Below, in pieces: positions 21,821 to 35,786 of a DNA stretch of 64,000 nt. The stretch spans positions 682,001-746,000 of the forward strand of contig NC_083396.1 of NCBI RefSeq assembly GCF_030864355.1, given 5' to 3'. Both the position numbers and the translations under genes were made by a program. Positions within the stretch are counted from its first letter, which is position 1. Each line of letters starts with the position of its first letter. Source of the stretch: Cutaneotrichosporon cavernicola (Eukaryota; Basidiomycota; Tremellomycetes; Trichosporonales; Trichosporonaceae). The notes below the pieces were generated by a model. That model was given only the letters and a program-made list of their open reading frames with translations, was not told the DNA's origin and made no database searches.

Positions 21821-24296
21821 ATGTCACCAGATCCTGAGAGCAAGCCGACCTCCCGCTCCAAACTCGCGTGCGTCTCCAACCCCTGAAGTGCTGACTGACC
21901 GTAGGTGCACAACCTGCCGCGCAATCAAGGTAATCCGCGGCCCGATTCCGGCACTAATGGCAGGTGCGATGTATCCGGACTGCCGACGGGAGTGTTTGTG
22001 CGCGGTGTAGTGAGTGGCCGAGATCCTGTTCAGTGTTACTACCGGTCGCGCGAGCTGTAATCTGCAAAAGCTGATGATAGGCCGGTATGGGCTACAGTGC
22101 GCCGACCCACCCGTTATCAAGCGCAAGGGCCGCCCACCCAACTCGGCGCGGCGTCTTCAAGAGACTAACGACCAAGAGAACCAGACCCAGAACCAGAACC
22201 AGACCCAGACCCAGACCCTGTTCCCGCAGGCGTATCAGGCCCCCTCGTCGTCGCCGGGCAAGCCCGACCTGTTTCCCATATCGTTTCCTTACGCCGGCCT
22301 CTCGCCACCCGCCCCGACCGCGATGGCACAGAGCCTCGTCGACCTCAGCCGCTCGGGCCCACACAGTACGAGCACGACTACGGTGTCGCCGACGAGCGGC
22401 AACCATCCCAACTCGAGTCGGAACCAGAACCTCAACATGGCCGAGTTCCTCGACCCGGCAGAAGGGAGCAGCGCCAAGGCCCCGTTCTACTCGAGCGCAC
22501 CAGCGCGGAGAGGATACGCACCAGACGCAGACGACGAGGAGATGAACGAGACAGACGACCCCGTGTCCCTCCGCGCACTCAGCGAGGTCGAGGCCAACCA
22601 GCTCGTTCAACTGTGAGTCTTACCTGGTCATGCTGACTCAGATTCATGGAGCGGCTCAACCCACTCGTTGCCGTGCTCGACGCCAACCTCCACACGCTCG
22701 AGTATCTACGGCGCACATCGAGCGTGCTATTCTCGACCGTGCTCGCGAGCTCGTCAAGGTTCTTCAGACAGGACCTGCATCCCGCACTCATCTCGCACGC
22801 GCGTACTGTGCTCGACCGCGCGCTGTTGAGCGGTGTGTCTGAAACCGGCGTCGTACAGTCCCTCATGATCATGACCTACTGGAAGGACCCCGAAGACACG
22901 AGCGGATGGATGAAGGTTGGCATGGCCATCCGCCTGGGGTACAGCCGCTTCTGGCACATCCCGCGACTCGATCCGCTGCCAGAGGATGAGCGTGAGGCGC
23001 GCAAGCTACTCGTGAGTGGCTGTGTGATTGCGCTGACAACAGAACGCCGAAAGGACATGGTTCTGTGAGTGTCCGCTTTGCTATTGCCCCACCGGCTGAC
23101 ACCAGGTCTGTTCTGTAAGCCGCCCACCAAGATTGTGATGTGTGATGCTGACCGCCCCCCACAGCGTTCGATAGAGGGTAGGTTTGTGTCCTCTGAGCGA
23201 TGTTTACGTCAGTCAATCATACATCCACGGCTTGCCCACGACCATCAGGCTCAACGATCATTCTGATGTGAGCTTCGCCATCTTAGCAAAGCTTATGTCA
23301 GCCTGAAATCTGGGCGAGGGGTCACCAACACCTCGGGCCGAGCGTCGACATGCACATCGCCGCAAGTCTTCAGTGAGCTTTTGTTTGACGAGTGCACTAA
23401 CATCAGACTATGCAAGCTCAAGGATCACTGGGGTTCACTGCACAAGTCTCCGCACCACGGCTACCTCGGCGTTGCAATAGAGACTCTCACGGCGCAGAGC
23501 GAAGCGATGATCAACAAGTATTTCAGCAACGAATGTGAGCGTGCTCGTTGTTTTCGCTGACATCAGCCCCCCCGCCATGCTTCAACCAAGATCTGGAGCA
23601 CGTGCTCCTCTGGTCAATTCTTGACTTCATGTTCGTTATGAAACGCTACCAGCAGGACCTGGTGCGCAGCGACCCGCTCCGCCTCGACTCGTGTCTCGAG
23701 CTAGTCGCACGGATCGCGGACGAAATCGACATTCTCGCAGGCAACGGCATGCTGATTATCATGCAGGACAGCGCGAGCTGCATGACCTCTGGTCTGGCCG
23801 AGTTTGCGGGCAAAGTGTTCCGCTACTCGACCCGACAGCAGAAGACATTCATCCTGACCGTTCTGCACCGCATCCTGCTTGCACACGCCAGCGTCACGAG
23901 CGAGGAAAACAAGACTGCGCCGGCGTACGTCGCGCGCTATATCCGACGCGTTCTCAGTTCGCTCAGCGATGAATCACGCGCCGGCTCGCCCGGCATCGCT
24001 GAGGCCATGGCTAATGGCACGGGAGAGGGTGAGATGGGCATCGGCGTCGATTTCTTCGCCGAGCTGGGGTTGGTGAGTCGCGAGCACGAGTCGCGAGCAG
24101 GAGTCGCGAGCAGAAAGTCGCTGACGCGCAGGAGGAGTTCATGCAGCTTCCAGATTATATGGCGCACAACGCTGCGGACGATGACCGATACTGGTGAGTG
24201 GCCGTGGTGGGAAAGGACGGGCCGTTCAACAGGCTACGCAGTGAAGCTCACCGCAGGTCTAACATGCTTCTTTCAGAGTACGCCCCGGCGCAGTAA
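21821..24296 (+). CDS. Zn2Cys6 transcription factor with 14 exons and two microexons
   Basis: Exons 21821-21867, 21905-21929, 21964-22009, 22081-22612, 22642-23011, 23043-23064, 23106-23114, 23165-23177, 23213-23267, 23302-23372, 23407-23534, 23567-24072, 24132-24193 and 24257-24296 close in frame at 641 residues. The zinc cluster (Cys17, 20, 27, 36, 39, 46) is assembled from four exons, and the spacing C-x2-C-x6-C is restored only with this splicing. The middle domain shows ERTWFCLFSFDRG, whose CLF comes from a 9-nt exon and SFDR from a 13-nt exon. A QNQTQTQTQT-like stretch follows the cluster. It lies 278 bp upstream of acetolactate decarboxylase, same strand, and is a possible local regulator. 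Intron 12 carries a 13-bp triple repeat. Confidence 0.88.
24073..24113 (+). repeat. 13-bp triple tandem repeat inside an intron
   Basis: Three copies of a GAGTCGCGAGCA unit at the start of the 59-nt intron between exons 12 and 13 of the Zn2Cys6 gene. Confidence 0.85.
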
Positions 24297-24574
24297 GCAT
24301 CGGGCTTGAGTGGGAAGAATGAGCGCCTCGTGGAGGTGACTCGTTGTAGTCTTGGTACCTTTGGGTTGTAGTCGGCGCAGTACGCAATGTCATAATCTCT
24401 CGCTGTCACCGAGATACTCACTGGCCCGCTGGGCTGGCCCGCTGATTGGGGTTGGCCGTGGTTTGGTTCCGCTCGACATCCACTTGACTGAACCCCGCAA
24501 TCCTCGATCTCTCTTCCCTTTACCCCCTCGACGACTCCCCCTCCTCCTCCCTCCCCCTGCCCAACCTCCCCCCC

Positions 24575-25303
24575 ATGGCGTTCGACAAGCCAAGAAACGA
24601 GCTCTACCAGTGGTCGGTAGTCAGCGCGCTCGTGGACGGCGTAGCGTCCAACGGCCTCCCGATGTCCGACCTCCTGTTGCACGGTGACCACGGCCTCGGC
24701 ACGTTCCGCGGCATGCAGGGCGAGCTTATCGTGCTAGACGGCCAAGGCTACCAGATGCGGCACGACGGCACCACGCGTCCCATCGACCTCTCACCCTCTG
24801 GCGACATCACGCCCTTCTCCATGATCACCTTCTTCTCCCCAACCATCAGCACTATGGCTTCCATAACCGAAAAGAATGGTGTCGAGCCAATCTTGGCCGC
24901 CCTTACTCCCAACGCCCGAAACGCTCACATCGCATTCCGCCTCGACGGCGCATTCAAGAGCATCACATGCCGTACTGCCGAGGGACAATGTTTCGAGGGC
25001 GAGGGCCTCAAAGACGTCGTTGGACGCCAAGTATCCATCACTCTCGGTCCAGCCCGCGGGACAGTCATTGGCTTTCGATCGCCAGAGTTCTTGCAGGGCA
25101 TCGCTGTCGCTGGTGTCCACATGCACTTTATCAATGAAGAGCGGACGGCTGGCGGACACGTGCTCGCACTCGAGACGGATGGCGAGGTGAATGTCCAAGT
25201 CTCAGAACTCTGGCGGACAATCATGGACTTTCCTAGAGATAAGCAGTTTAACGAGGCCGAGATGAAACTCGACGCAGAGGGGATTAGGAAGGCCGAGGGG
25301 TAG
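24575..25303 (+). CDS. Alpha-acetolactate decarboxylase
   Basis: Single exon, 242 residues. The enzyme converts (S)-2-acetolactate to (R)-acetoin and CO2. Family landmarks are LYQWSVVSALVDGV, HGDHGLGTF, Glu50 in GELIVLDG, Arg168 in FRSPEF, and the metal-binding pattern His182-x-His184-x10-His195 in VHMHFINEERTAGGH. Length and order match the bacterial BudA/AlsD family. No signal or transit peptide is obvious, so it is cytosolic, although acetolactate is normally made in mitochondria. It is intron-free, unlike the neighbouring intron-rich genes, which is compatible with (but does not prove) acquisition from bacteria. Confidence 0.95.
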   Translation: MAFDKPRNELYQWSVVSALVDGVASNGLPMSDLLLHGDHGLGTFRGMQGELIVLDGQGYQMRHDGTTRPIDLSPSGDITPFSMITFFSPTISTMASITEKNGVEPILAALTPNARNAHIAFRLDGAFKSITCRTAEGQCFEGEGLKDVVGRQVSITLGPARGTVIGFRSPEFLQGIAVAGVHMHFINEERTAGGHVLALETDGEVNVQVSELWRTIMDFPRDKQFNEAEMKLDAEGIRKAEG

Positions 25304-26224
25304 CATGAGCCAACATCCAAAGCCAAGCATAGGCATGTATATGGTGTGACCGTAAGTGCAGGTCTATTCGCAGCTTGGCAGACTAGTCGAGTGGAAGATG
25401 TGAGCGGCTTGCCATAGAGAAAGCGGATACGTAGAGCGATGGGGCTGTTTGTTTGTTGTTCAAAATTAGCGAAAACTTGAATGTATTCGCATATGGACAA
25501 ATGAGCGTCAGTGCATGGACAAGTCGAGTCTATCAATGGTGAGACTTGTGAAGGATGGGAAACAAGTGAAACTGCCGTGTTTCCCAACCTTCTCAACTGT
25601 CTTTATATACCTGGGCGGGCGGCGGGATAAGCACTGTAGTGGTTTTCGGGAGGTGGTCGTGTACTCAACGGGTTACCTCGCCTCTGTGCGCTCGTTGTAC
25701 AGTCGTGTCTCCTCTAGCTCGAGTGTTCGAGTCCCACCAAGTCGTCATCGACTCGCGTTGGTCGCTCGGTGAACAACCCAGTACCGTATGGCAGGCCGGT
25801 AACGGATCAGTCTCCTGGGTTGGCATCCGCGCTTGAAGAGGAAAAGACATCTGTAAGCGCGCAGGGCGAGCCGGCCGGGCACCAACCTTTTCTACTCTTT
25901 TGCTACTCACACCTCATGCTCACTTACACCTCGGCGCCACCAAACAGCAACAGTCCTTGGATATCGGGATGAAACAGAGGCGAGGAGGACTTGGGCGCAT
26001 TTCCGTGCCATTGGTGTGCCCTGCCACTTGTCGAGCAATTCACTCAACTGACCTTCCTTGCCATATGACATTTGGGAGAGTAGATGTATTTATTCAATCT
26101 CGCTCGCTATGGGTTTGTCATTGTTTCCCACTTCCTCACACTACTGTACCTTCCTCGACTCTTCTAAACCTGTTTACCTCTAGTCACCTTTCTCGTAATC
26201 CCTTGTACATATACCGCCAACCCC
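25304..26224. other. Intergenic region
   Basis: No gene called. A box-B-like GTTCGAGTCCC occurs near 25727 but no cloverleaf could be folded. A pyrimidine-rich leader precedes the RING gene. Confidence 0.5.
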
Positions 26225-27184
26225 ATGCCCCTACCAATTGACGGGTCCTGGGATGCGTTCGAGCGCGCATGGAAAGAGGCCTGGAACGCATGCCGGGAAC
26301 ACTGGATGCCCAAGAACATCAACCGCAACCAGTTCACGTTCGAGCATCTCAAGCTCAATTCCGACTTGCGCATCAAGGACTATTCCTTGACCTACCAGGT
26401 CATTCTCTACGGAAGCCTCGAGGCTCCTCTGGACAGTTACCCACAACTCCAGGCGTGTGCCAAGCTCCTTTCCTCCCTCATTCCCAACCTTACAGGCCCA
26501 CAACTCTTCGCTGTCCTCCACAACCTTCTGACCACTCAAGGACAACGCAAGGGCACCCTCGAACTGCCAGCTATCCTGAAACCCCGCGTCGTCGCACATG
26601 ACCTTGCCCCCTTTTACTCTGTCCGGGACGCCATGGCGGAGGCTTACCATGTCCCCATCCGTGCCGCAGGACGCATCCAACCTCTCCACACGATGGCCCC
26701 GTTCGGCAACCGTAGCCTTCCCCCGGCAGCAGAAACGGTCATCCCGTTCCATACCGCAGCCGCCGTTACTGGCAACCATGTTCCCTCCTTGTCCTTACGT
26801 TCTGCCCATGACGCAGGTCCGATGGGAAACTCGTCAGCCAACTTCAGGTTGAAGAACGCAAGACACAAAACCAGTAACTCAAATCGCAGTCCCTCTCCTA
26901 ACCCCGAGCCCCCTCTTCATAGTTGCGTCGCGTGCCACGAGAACCCCTCGGATCAGATGCCCTTCAAGTGCCAGCACATAGCATTGTGTCGTGGTATGTT
27001 CTTACCTTGCGATAGCAAGCGAAAGCTGACAACAGGATGCGCCAGCCGCACTGTACAGACGCTGAAGATGTGCCCCCTGTGTCGCGAAGAGAGAAGAAGA
27101 GGGTAAGTGGATAACAGACTTGTTCAGTAACCAAGGCCTGCTGACATTTACAGGAAGGACACCTGGCGCGTCTTCATTCCCTAG
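26225..27184 (+). CDS. RING-finger protein with helical N-terminus
   Basis: Exons 26225-26993, 27036-27102 and 27154-27184 give 288 residues. The C-terminus is a C3HC4 RING: CVACHE, then C-x-H-x-ALCRGC created across the first intron, and CPLCRE, ending WRVFIP. The same position of the RING at the extreme C-terminus is typical of E3 ubiquitin ligases of the IAP/Mulan type. The first 130 residues are helical with no recognised domain; a disordered Ser/Asn linker separates the two. Both introns (42 and 51 nt) end in CTGAC...CAG-like sites, and the unspliced frame would break the zinc ligands. Confidence 0.85.
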
Positions 27185-27818
27185 ACCCCCCAAGAGAGGC
27201 TATAATCAGGTAAGAGGACTGTTTGTACGTTCTGACAAGCGTCACAGTACTTGGCAAGGGGAGGGTAATTCAAAGAGTGAGACGAGGCCAAGCGCCCGAA
27301 CACTTGTGCTGTGCGCCGTGCCCACTGGCTGCTGAATGGCCGGAACCGTGTTGAATGTTGTACCGAATATGAAGGAATCGTATTGTGTCCCCCGAATGTC
27401 GTGAGCAACGAGCATCGGATCGAGGTCCCCACTTGTATAATATACACCTACTCCACCATACTCGGCACGACTTTCCTGACGTACCTCTTTGCCCAGCGGC
27501 TCATCCTTCTCCAGGACGTTGGACGACGCCAGTGGGAGAATCTCCATGCAGTCAGTGACCTCTCGTCAGACCGTGCTCATTACAATTACACTATTATCTG
27601 GCATAGATCGCAGCACGCCGTCTCATCGCGAGACACCGGGAACTAGGCCCCGAGCGTGGCGGTAAAAAGGGGGAAGGAGGGGGAGGGGGGTACGAAGTAC
27701 AAGGGTTTCGACGAGGGCGACGACAAGGCTGCCGCCGGGTCGTCGAAATGAAGGTGTGGGCACACGAAAGCATGCCCACGGGAGGGAGGAGGGATCAAGA
27801 CCAGGCACCTGGCTCGCC
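27185..27818. other. 3'-3' region with a G-rich tract
   Basis: Between convergent RING and tubulin genes. Bases about 27663-27691 are a run of G tracts (GGGGG, GGGGG, GGGGGG) that could form a G-quadruplex on the plus strand. No gene is seen. Confidence 0.55.
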
Positions 27819-29857
<2,039 letters not shown>

Positions 29858-29948
29858 CTCTCTGTCGGAGAATTGAACTCCGGTCTCCCGCGATCACAAG
29901 CCAGAACTTAATGACAAGCGAGCATACTAGCCACTATACGAACAGAGA
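29858..29948 (-). tRNA. tRNA-Asp (GTC), intron-containing
   Basis: Perfect seven-base acceptor stem (TCTCTGT with ACAGAGA), D arm GTATAGTGGCTAGTATGC, anticodon stem CTCGC/GCGGG, anticodon GTC followed by a 19-nt intron, and T stem CGGAG/CTCCG. A six-T terminator follows downstream on the minus strand (plus 29844-29849). Confidence 0.95.
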
Positions 29949-30334
29949 TGTTATATCTTGTTTGGAGTCGGAGATGTTAGGTTCGGGTTAGAGGCCCTCC
30001 GACCCCAGTTGAGAGGTGGTTGTATGTTTAGATGGTGGTTACAGGGTAGTTAAATGTACTGCAAGGCCGCGTACCGAGTAACTGAGCAACTGAATGAAGA
30101 GTTGGTGGATCTGTTGCCGCCGTACAACCCACTTGAACCCCAGCAGCCAAGTCGCAGCAGCCAAGTCGTATGGAACATTAAGATAACTGAGGAAAAAAGT
30201 ATTGTACGCCTGCTTGGTTAGTGAACAACTGTCGAGGCCCAAGTGTGGAAACCGCCGGAATTTCACAAGTCTGCTCATCGATGACACAAACAACGGATAA
30301 TTACTTCAATAGACTGCTGTACAAGCAACGTACA
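29949..30334. other. Intergenic between tRNA-Asp and the AT-hook gene
   Basis: AT-richer than its surroundings, with a short GCAGCAGCCAAGTCG near-repeat at about 30142-30168. No gene is seen. Confidence 0.45.
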
Positions 30335-33300
30335 CTACCACCCACGCATGACCCCGCGCGTCCGCGGCTTCTTGGCGCTGCGTGACCCACCTGCAATCCT
30401 GCTACGGATCTGCTCGGGCACCTCGTCCTCTGACGAGCTCTCGTCGACATCGTCACTGCTGTCGTCGTCACTACTATCGGGCGTCGTATTCTCCTTTGGG
30501 CCCTTCATGCGGTTCCACACGCTCTGCACGCCATCCACGCCTTGCCGGAGCAACTCCTTGGGAAGGGAGCTTAATGTCGGAAAGCTGCTCGCAATGGGAG
30601 CGGGTTGCGAGCTCGGTCTCAGTGTGGGCAGTGCTGGGAATGAGTCGTTTCCAGCCGAGGCACCAGAGTCCGAGGCGTCAGAGTTTTCAGAGTGGGCGGA
30701 TGAGAACGAGCGCTCCGAGCCGGCGTCAGAGTGGGTGGAGGAGACAGAGCCTGGATCGGAGCGCGACCCCTCGTCAGACGCGTACCCGTTCTCTTGCGTC
30801 TCTGGGAATAGTGGCGGTGGGATGGAGTGGTAGGCCTGTGTGGCCGGCATCTGACTCGGCTGCGTCATGAACAGAGGCGTCTGAGGATCACCGCGCGTAC
30901 GGCGGCGCAGCGGCGACGACTGAGTTGCTGGAACAGGGACAGATTGCGACGCGTCGATTGATGACAAGGGCGAATGGGAGCGTGATGGCGGCGGCGAGAG
31001 CTGTGACGTCGGCCGCACGAGAGAGGACGGGAATCCCTTGCGATTCTGATATCAGCTACGTTGCATGTCCCTCGGTTTACCTGACTCGACGACTGCAGTG
31101 TCGCCTCGTCCTCATCACTCTCCTCATCGCCGTCCTCCCCGTCACTTTCCTCGAGCACTCGCGTAATCTTGGAATGAGGAGACGAGCTCAACCGCGCAGA
31201 CTTCCTGAGTCCGACTGGCTGGGAAGAGGACAGCGCGGCAGAGTTGGAGATCGAACGCGTCACGCGTTGCGGTGTGGGGTCGCTTGATGACGAGGACCGC
31301 GTGCGACGCATAGGCTGACTAGCGGGTGGCTCTGGCTCGCGGGAGAGCTGGCGTGCTGAGCGGCGAACTGGCTGAGAGGAGGGCAGAGCGGCATTCTTAG
31401 GTGGGCGGCCACGGCGCCTGGCCGGGGGAGGCGTTGGTGACTTGGGCTCCACGTCTTCATCCTCGTCGGACTCAGACGCTGGGGTTAAGGACGAGTCGCG
31501 GACTTGGGATGGCATCGTCGGCGGCAGTGGCGAGGGTGGGGTTCGCACGTTGACTTGCGTGGCCGTCAAGTCGGTCCCGACCCCGTCTGGGGCTCCGGGC
31601 ACAACCACCACGTCCTCCCGAATCGCATCGCGGAGTGCTAGAGCGCCGGGAAAGTCGTCTAGAACAGGGCTCTCTGCTGCGAGTCGGGAGAAGGAGCGCG
31701 AGGATCCAAAGGAGGGGGGCGACGGCGAGCGTCGTGGTGTAACGTGGGTCTTCGGCAGAACGTCGTCCTCGCTGTACTGCTCCTCCTCCATCGCGCTGTC
31801 GTCTTCGTCGTCGTCCACGTCCATCGCGTCGGTCACAGCATTGGTGACACGCAAATCGGTCTGCGAAGTGGCAGCGACCTGGGTCAGCAGCCGGTTCTTG
31901 GTCTCGGCGTCGCTGTCCTCGTCGTCCATGTGCACGCTATTACCACTGCCATCTTCACCGTCGACAAAATCGCCGATCGAGCTGTCGGACCCGCGGCGCT
32001 GGGTCGCACGCGTAACGATAATATCCTCGTCGCTGTCTGTCGCGTCCGATGCCTCGGTAATGTCCTCCTGCGTCACGACGTGCATCGACGCCGCTGTGCG
32101 CGCAGCCTCGGCACGCTGCCGCTGACTCAGGGGCTGCGTCATGATCTGGCGGAGCAATGCCTCCGAGTCAATGTTGGTTGCCGATCCAGAGGAGTCCGAG
32201 TCAGAGTCTGAATCCGAGTCCGAGTCGTCCGAGTCTATGGATGATTCTGACTGTGATCCAGACCCAGATCCAGAGCTGGACGAGTCAGAGTCAGACGAGT
32301 CACCCGTCTCGATCACAGCGTCCGACACGCTCAGGCGCGACGAGCCAGGCCTGCGCCCCGCGCGTGCGGCAGCCATTCGATGCAACGACAGCGGGTAGGA
32401 GGGTGTGTCTGGGGTGCCAGGCAAACCATGAGCGGGCGCGGACGGCGTGGCCTCGTCGTCAGACGATTCGCCGCCCGAGGCATCCTTGGGACTGGCGGGT
32501 GACTTGGCACCGTTGGCGACTGCGAAGCGCTTCGCGGCGTTGAGAGGCTTTGGCGTGGGCCCGGCGCTGGCTGGTGTTGATGAAGGCGTAACTTTGGCTG
32601 GCGCGGCCTTGGCCGTCGGTGTCGGGGTAGCCTCAACAGGCGTGGGTTTGACAGGCGAGGACGTCTGGGGCGTACCGTTCACGACCTTGGCCGCGACCTT
32701 GGTGAGCCTTGTGATCCACTGCTTGCACGAGTCGAGGGTGGCATCTGACTTGATGAGAGGCTTGATGCCGGCCGCAATGAGCTGTTTGCGGCGCTCCTCC
32801 ATACGCTCACGGACACGGCCGACGCCGCCCAGGACAACAGGACAATCCTTGGGAGCGTGATCAGCCGCCTGCTCACATAGCGGACACGCCTCTGGCTCCA
32901 GGAGCGCAACGGATGTACCTCTCTCTCCCGCCGGCGGAGTGTCCAGGTCGCTCACGGCACCATCCTCATTCGGCTGGGGTGGGGGTTCGTCATCAACCTC
33001 TTCAATCTCAACGTCGTCGGTAGCGTGGCCATTCGCGGTGACAGGGGGAGCCTCGTCGACCTCCATAGCATCGGCCTCTGGGCTGGTCTCCTCCACTGCC
33101 GTGGCCAGCATGACGGGGGCCGGGTCCTCCTGGACATCGGCGACGGTCTCCTCAGCAAGCTCCTCGATGGCCGGTTCATCAGCAGCAGCGGGTACGGCAT
33201 TAGAAGTCCCAGCAGCTGGCTTCGAGGCATTCGGTTCCACTGCTGTGGGTTTCCCGTTTTCCTCAGACTCCTCCTCAGACTCCTCCTCAGACTCATCATC

Positions 33301-35497
33301 GGATGACTCGTCATCCGAGGACTCCTCCGACTCTGTCTCCGAAGGCGTCACCTTGGCTGGTGCCTTTGTGGGCTGCCCGACCTCCTTGGCTTTGGGCGGG
33401 CGGCCCCGCGGTCTGCGCGTCGGCGGAGGCTGAGCTGGCTCGTCGTCCGACGAACTCTGCTCCTCTGCGGCCTTGGCCTTCGCAGGCTGGCTGCCTTTAG
33501 CCTGGACCTTGGACAGCTCCGCGGCCGCTTTGGCCACTCTCTCCGCCTCTGCGGCCGCCCTCTCCTCTCTCTCCTTCACCTCAGCTTTCGTTGGGCGCCC
33601 CCGTTTCTTGGGTGCCGTGGGTGCCGCAACTTCAACAGAAGTCCCTGCAGCAGCCGCGACGACCTTCTTCGGCCGCCCTGGGCCCCGCTTGACCGGCGCC
33701 GTGGACTCGGCAGCAGGTTCGGCTGAGGACTCTGTTGGAGCAGGAACGACCTTGCGTGGTCTCCCAGGAGGTCGTTTGGCAGCAGGTTCCGCGCCTCCGG
33801 TTTTGGGTTTAGGCCCGGGTTTGGCGCGCGCTTTCACTGGCTCCTCGGTAGGTGGTTTGGTCGGCTCAGTTGCAGTGTCCTCGGAAGGCGGATGTACCGG
33901 CTCCTCTGCAGCGGGCTCCTGCACCGGGACCTTGTTCTTGGGCTTCGGACCGCGCTTGGCCGGCGCCTTCGCCGTCACAGTTGGCGGTTCATCGGGGTGA
34001 AAGGTGGACGCAGGAGGCGGGCCAGAGTCTGCCGGCGCGGCTGCAACTGGAGCTAGAGTCGCTGACGGTGTCGGGGTAATGGAAGGTTGTTGTGGTGTTG
34101 GTTCGGCCGATCCACTCGCGGTCGATGCAGGCAGGACAGACGTTGTCGTCTCGGGGCTTGAATGCGCCTTCTGTCCCAGATCGTCTAACGAGCGTTGGAT
34201 CCAGTACGCCGACGACGCCCCCAGAACTGAAACGGGCGCCGAAGACTCGCTCTCCTCGACGGTGCCAACCGTCGGCGGGAGAGCGCCGACGATTGGCGGG
34301 ACGGTATCATTCAACTTGGATCGCTTCGATTTAGGCTGCTGAGGAGGCTGTTGAGCTTTCCCTTTGCCATTGCCCTTCGACGTCTGCGTGGGCGACTGAC
34401 CGAGTGGACTGGGACGTGCAGGCTTGTGTTTCGCCGCGAGGCTCTCGATGCGGGACAGATTGGCGGGCCCGGGTGACGGCGTCCTGCTCTCGGATGACTG
34501 CCTGCGCCTATCCTTCTTCCTCTTACGCCTGGAGCTCTCTGGGATAGGGGACGGCGTGGCAGGTGGCGTATCGGAGGGGATGGCGAGCACGACGTGTTTC
34601 TGTGATCTAGGCGTCCCGTCGCTGGGAGAGCGTAGGGCTGACCGTGGAGTGGGTACGGATCCGGATCCGAACCCGAAATGCGTAACCGTAGCTGGAGCCG
34701 ACTCAACAGCCCGTGGGTCGTGCCCCAGTGCTGCAGCGGGACTGAACGATGCCGCGCGCGACGGCTCTGGGATCTGGCCAAGTGCACCCGAGTACACGCG
34801 GATTACCTCCGAGTGCGAACCCTGTGCGAGAGCGCGGTCACGGATGGTGCGGAAGTCAAAGTCTACCGTTAGGCGGTCTGTGCGGGCGACTCACCGTCCC
34901 AAACATCCGTCTCGACACCTGTTGTGCGAACGTGCGTAAGGCGCAGGCCAAGGAACGAGATTCCGAGACCGCGGGCGACGCCGAGCACTGCGTCGTCGAG
35001 CGTCCTGTCCGCTGCTTGTTAGCGTTTGTACGGCTGATGGGAGCAAGCTGTGCGGGCTGTGCGGGCACGGCAGCGTGCGGCAACAAGCATGGGGGTTTCC
35101 TCAGAGTGATGGTAGTGCATGACTACATCGAGTCGGATGGGCGAGACAGAACTCCATCTCCTCGACCGCCTTGCTGCCCACAAACTAGTGGGCCAAGTAT
35201 ACAGAGCCATCCAAGTAGCGTGTCCGATCAGAGAGGCGCGTTCCGTTCCTTCGCTGCACCACTTCGATACGCGTGTTTCCGCTGAACTCCAGCCCGGCCC
35301 AATACCAACTCACTCATTGTCCGCATGCACTTCTTGTCACTGCCCACGAGCTCGTACACGACCTCAATGTTGGACCCAGCATCCGAAGCAGAGCCATCAT
35401 TTAGGCGCGACCGTTTTGATGACGATGCTGGCGTCTCCGCGACCGCACTGCCAACAGCAGGCGACGCCGAGCGCTTCCTCTTGCCTTTTGGTGGCAT
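30335..35497 (-). CDS. Large acidic AT-hook nuclear protein, function unknown
   Basis: The firm part is exons 34862-31081 and 31045-30335 (35-nt intron). Upstream exons 35004-34895, 35173-35127, 35281-35203 and 35497-35310 close in frame at 1638 residues, but the first two boundaries use weak donors. At least five GRP AT-hooks are visible (for example KRGRPTK, PPGRPRK, RRGRPPK; about 31400, 33400, 33600, 33675 and 33760), plus KRGPKPK variants. There are long Ser/Asp/Glu tracts and a CCHC knuckle CPLCEQAADHAPKDC near 32850-32890. This suggests a DNA-bound chromatin scaffold; family not recognised. It is divergent from NOP9, 289 bp apart. Confidence 0.75.
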
Positions 35498-35786
35498 GGG
35501 ACGCGTCGTGTAGTTGGGGAAGAATGTGGAGAAGGGAGTATGTAAAGGGTGGAGAGAAGCTTGGATTGTCGCGTGAGTGAGGTGAGAGGGCTATCACCGT
35601 AGGAGGGGGAATGGGGGAAAATTGACCCCGTCAACCAATACCTATCCAGGCACCGAAATTACCTCAATATCCTAAGGACTTGTTTAAGCCGTGCCTATCC
35701 TCCACTCTTTATCTCACGTGACTTCCTCCACTCCAAGACCAGAATTTCGAGACCTCCACCACCAACACTCACATCAACATCACACC

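Noticed and set aside
25630..25745. Possible tRNA with a GTTCGAGTCCC box B
   Set aside because: T stem has mismatches and no acceptor or anticodon stem can be paired.
31442..34342. Several 100-230-codon plus-strand frames across the AT-hook gene
   Set aside because: Ser/Ala/Gly-rich complements of the acidic, Pro-rich coding strand; no independent signal.
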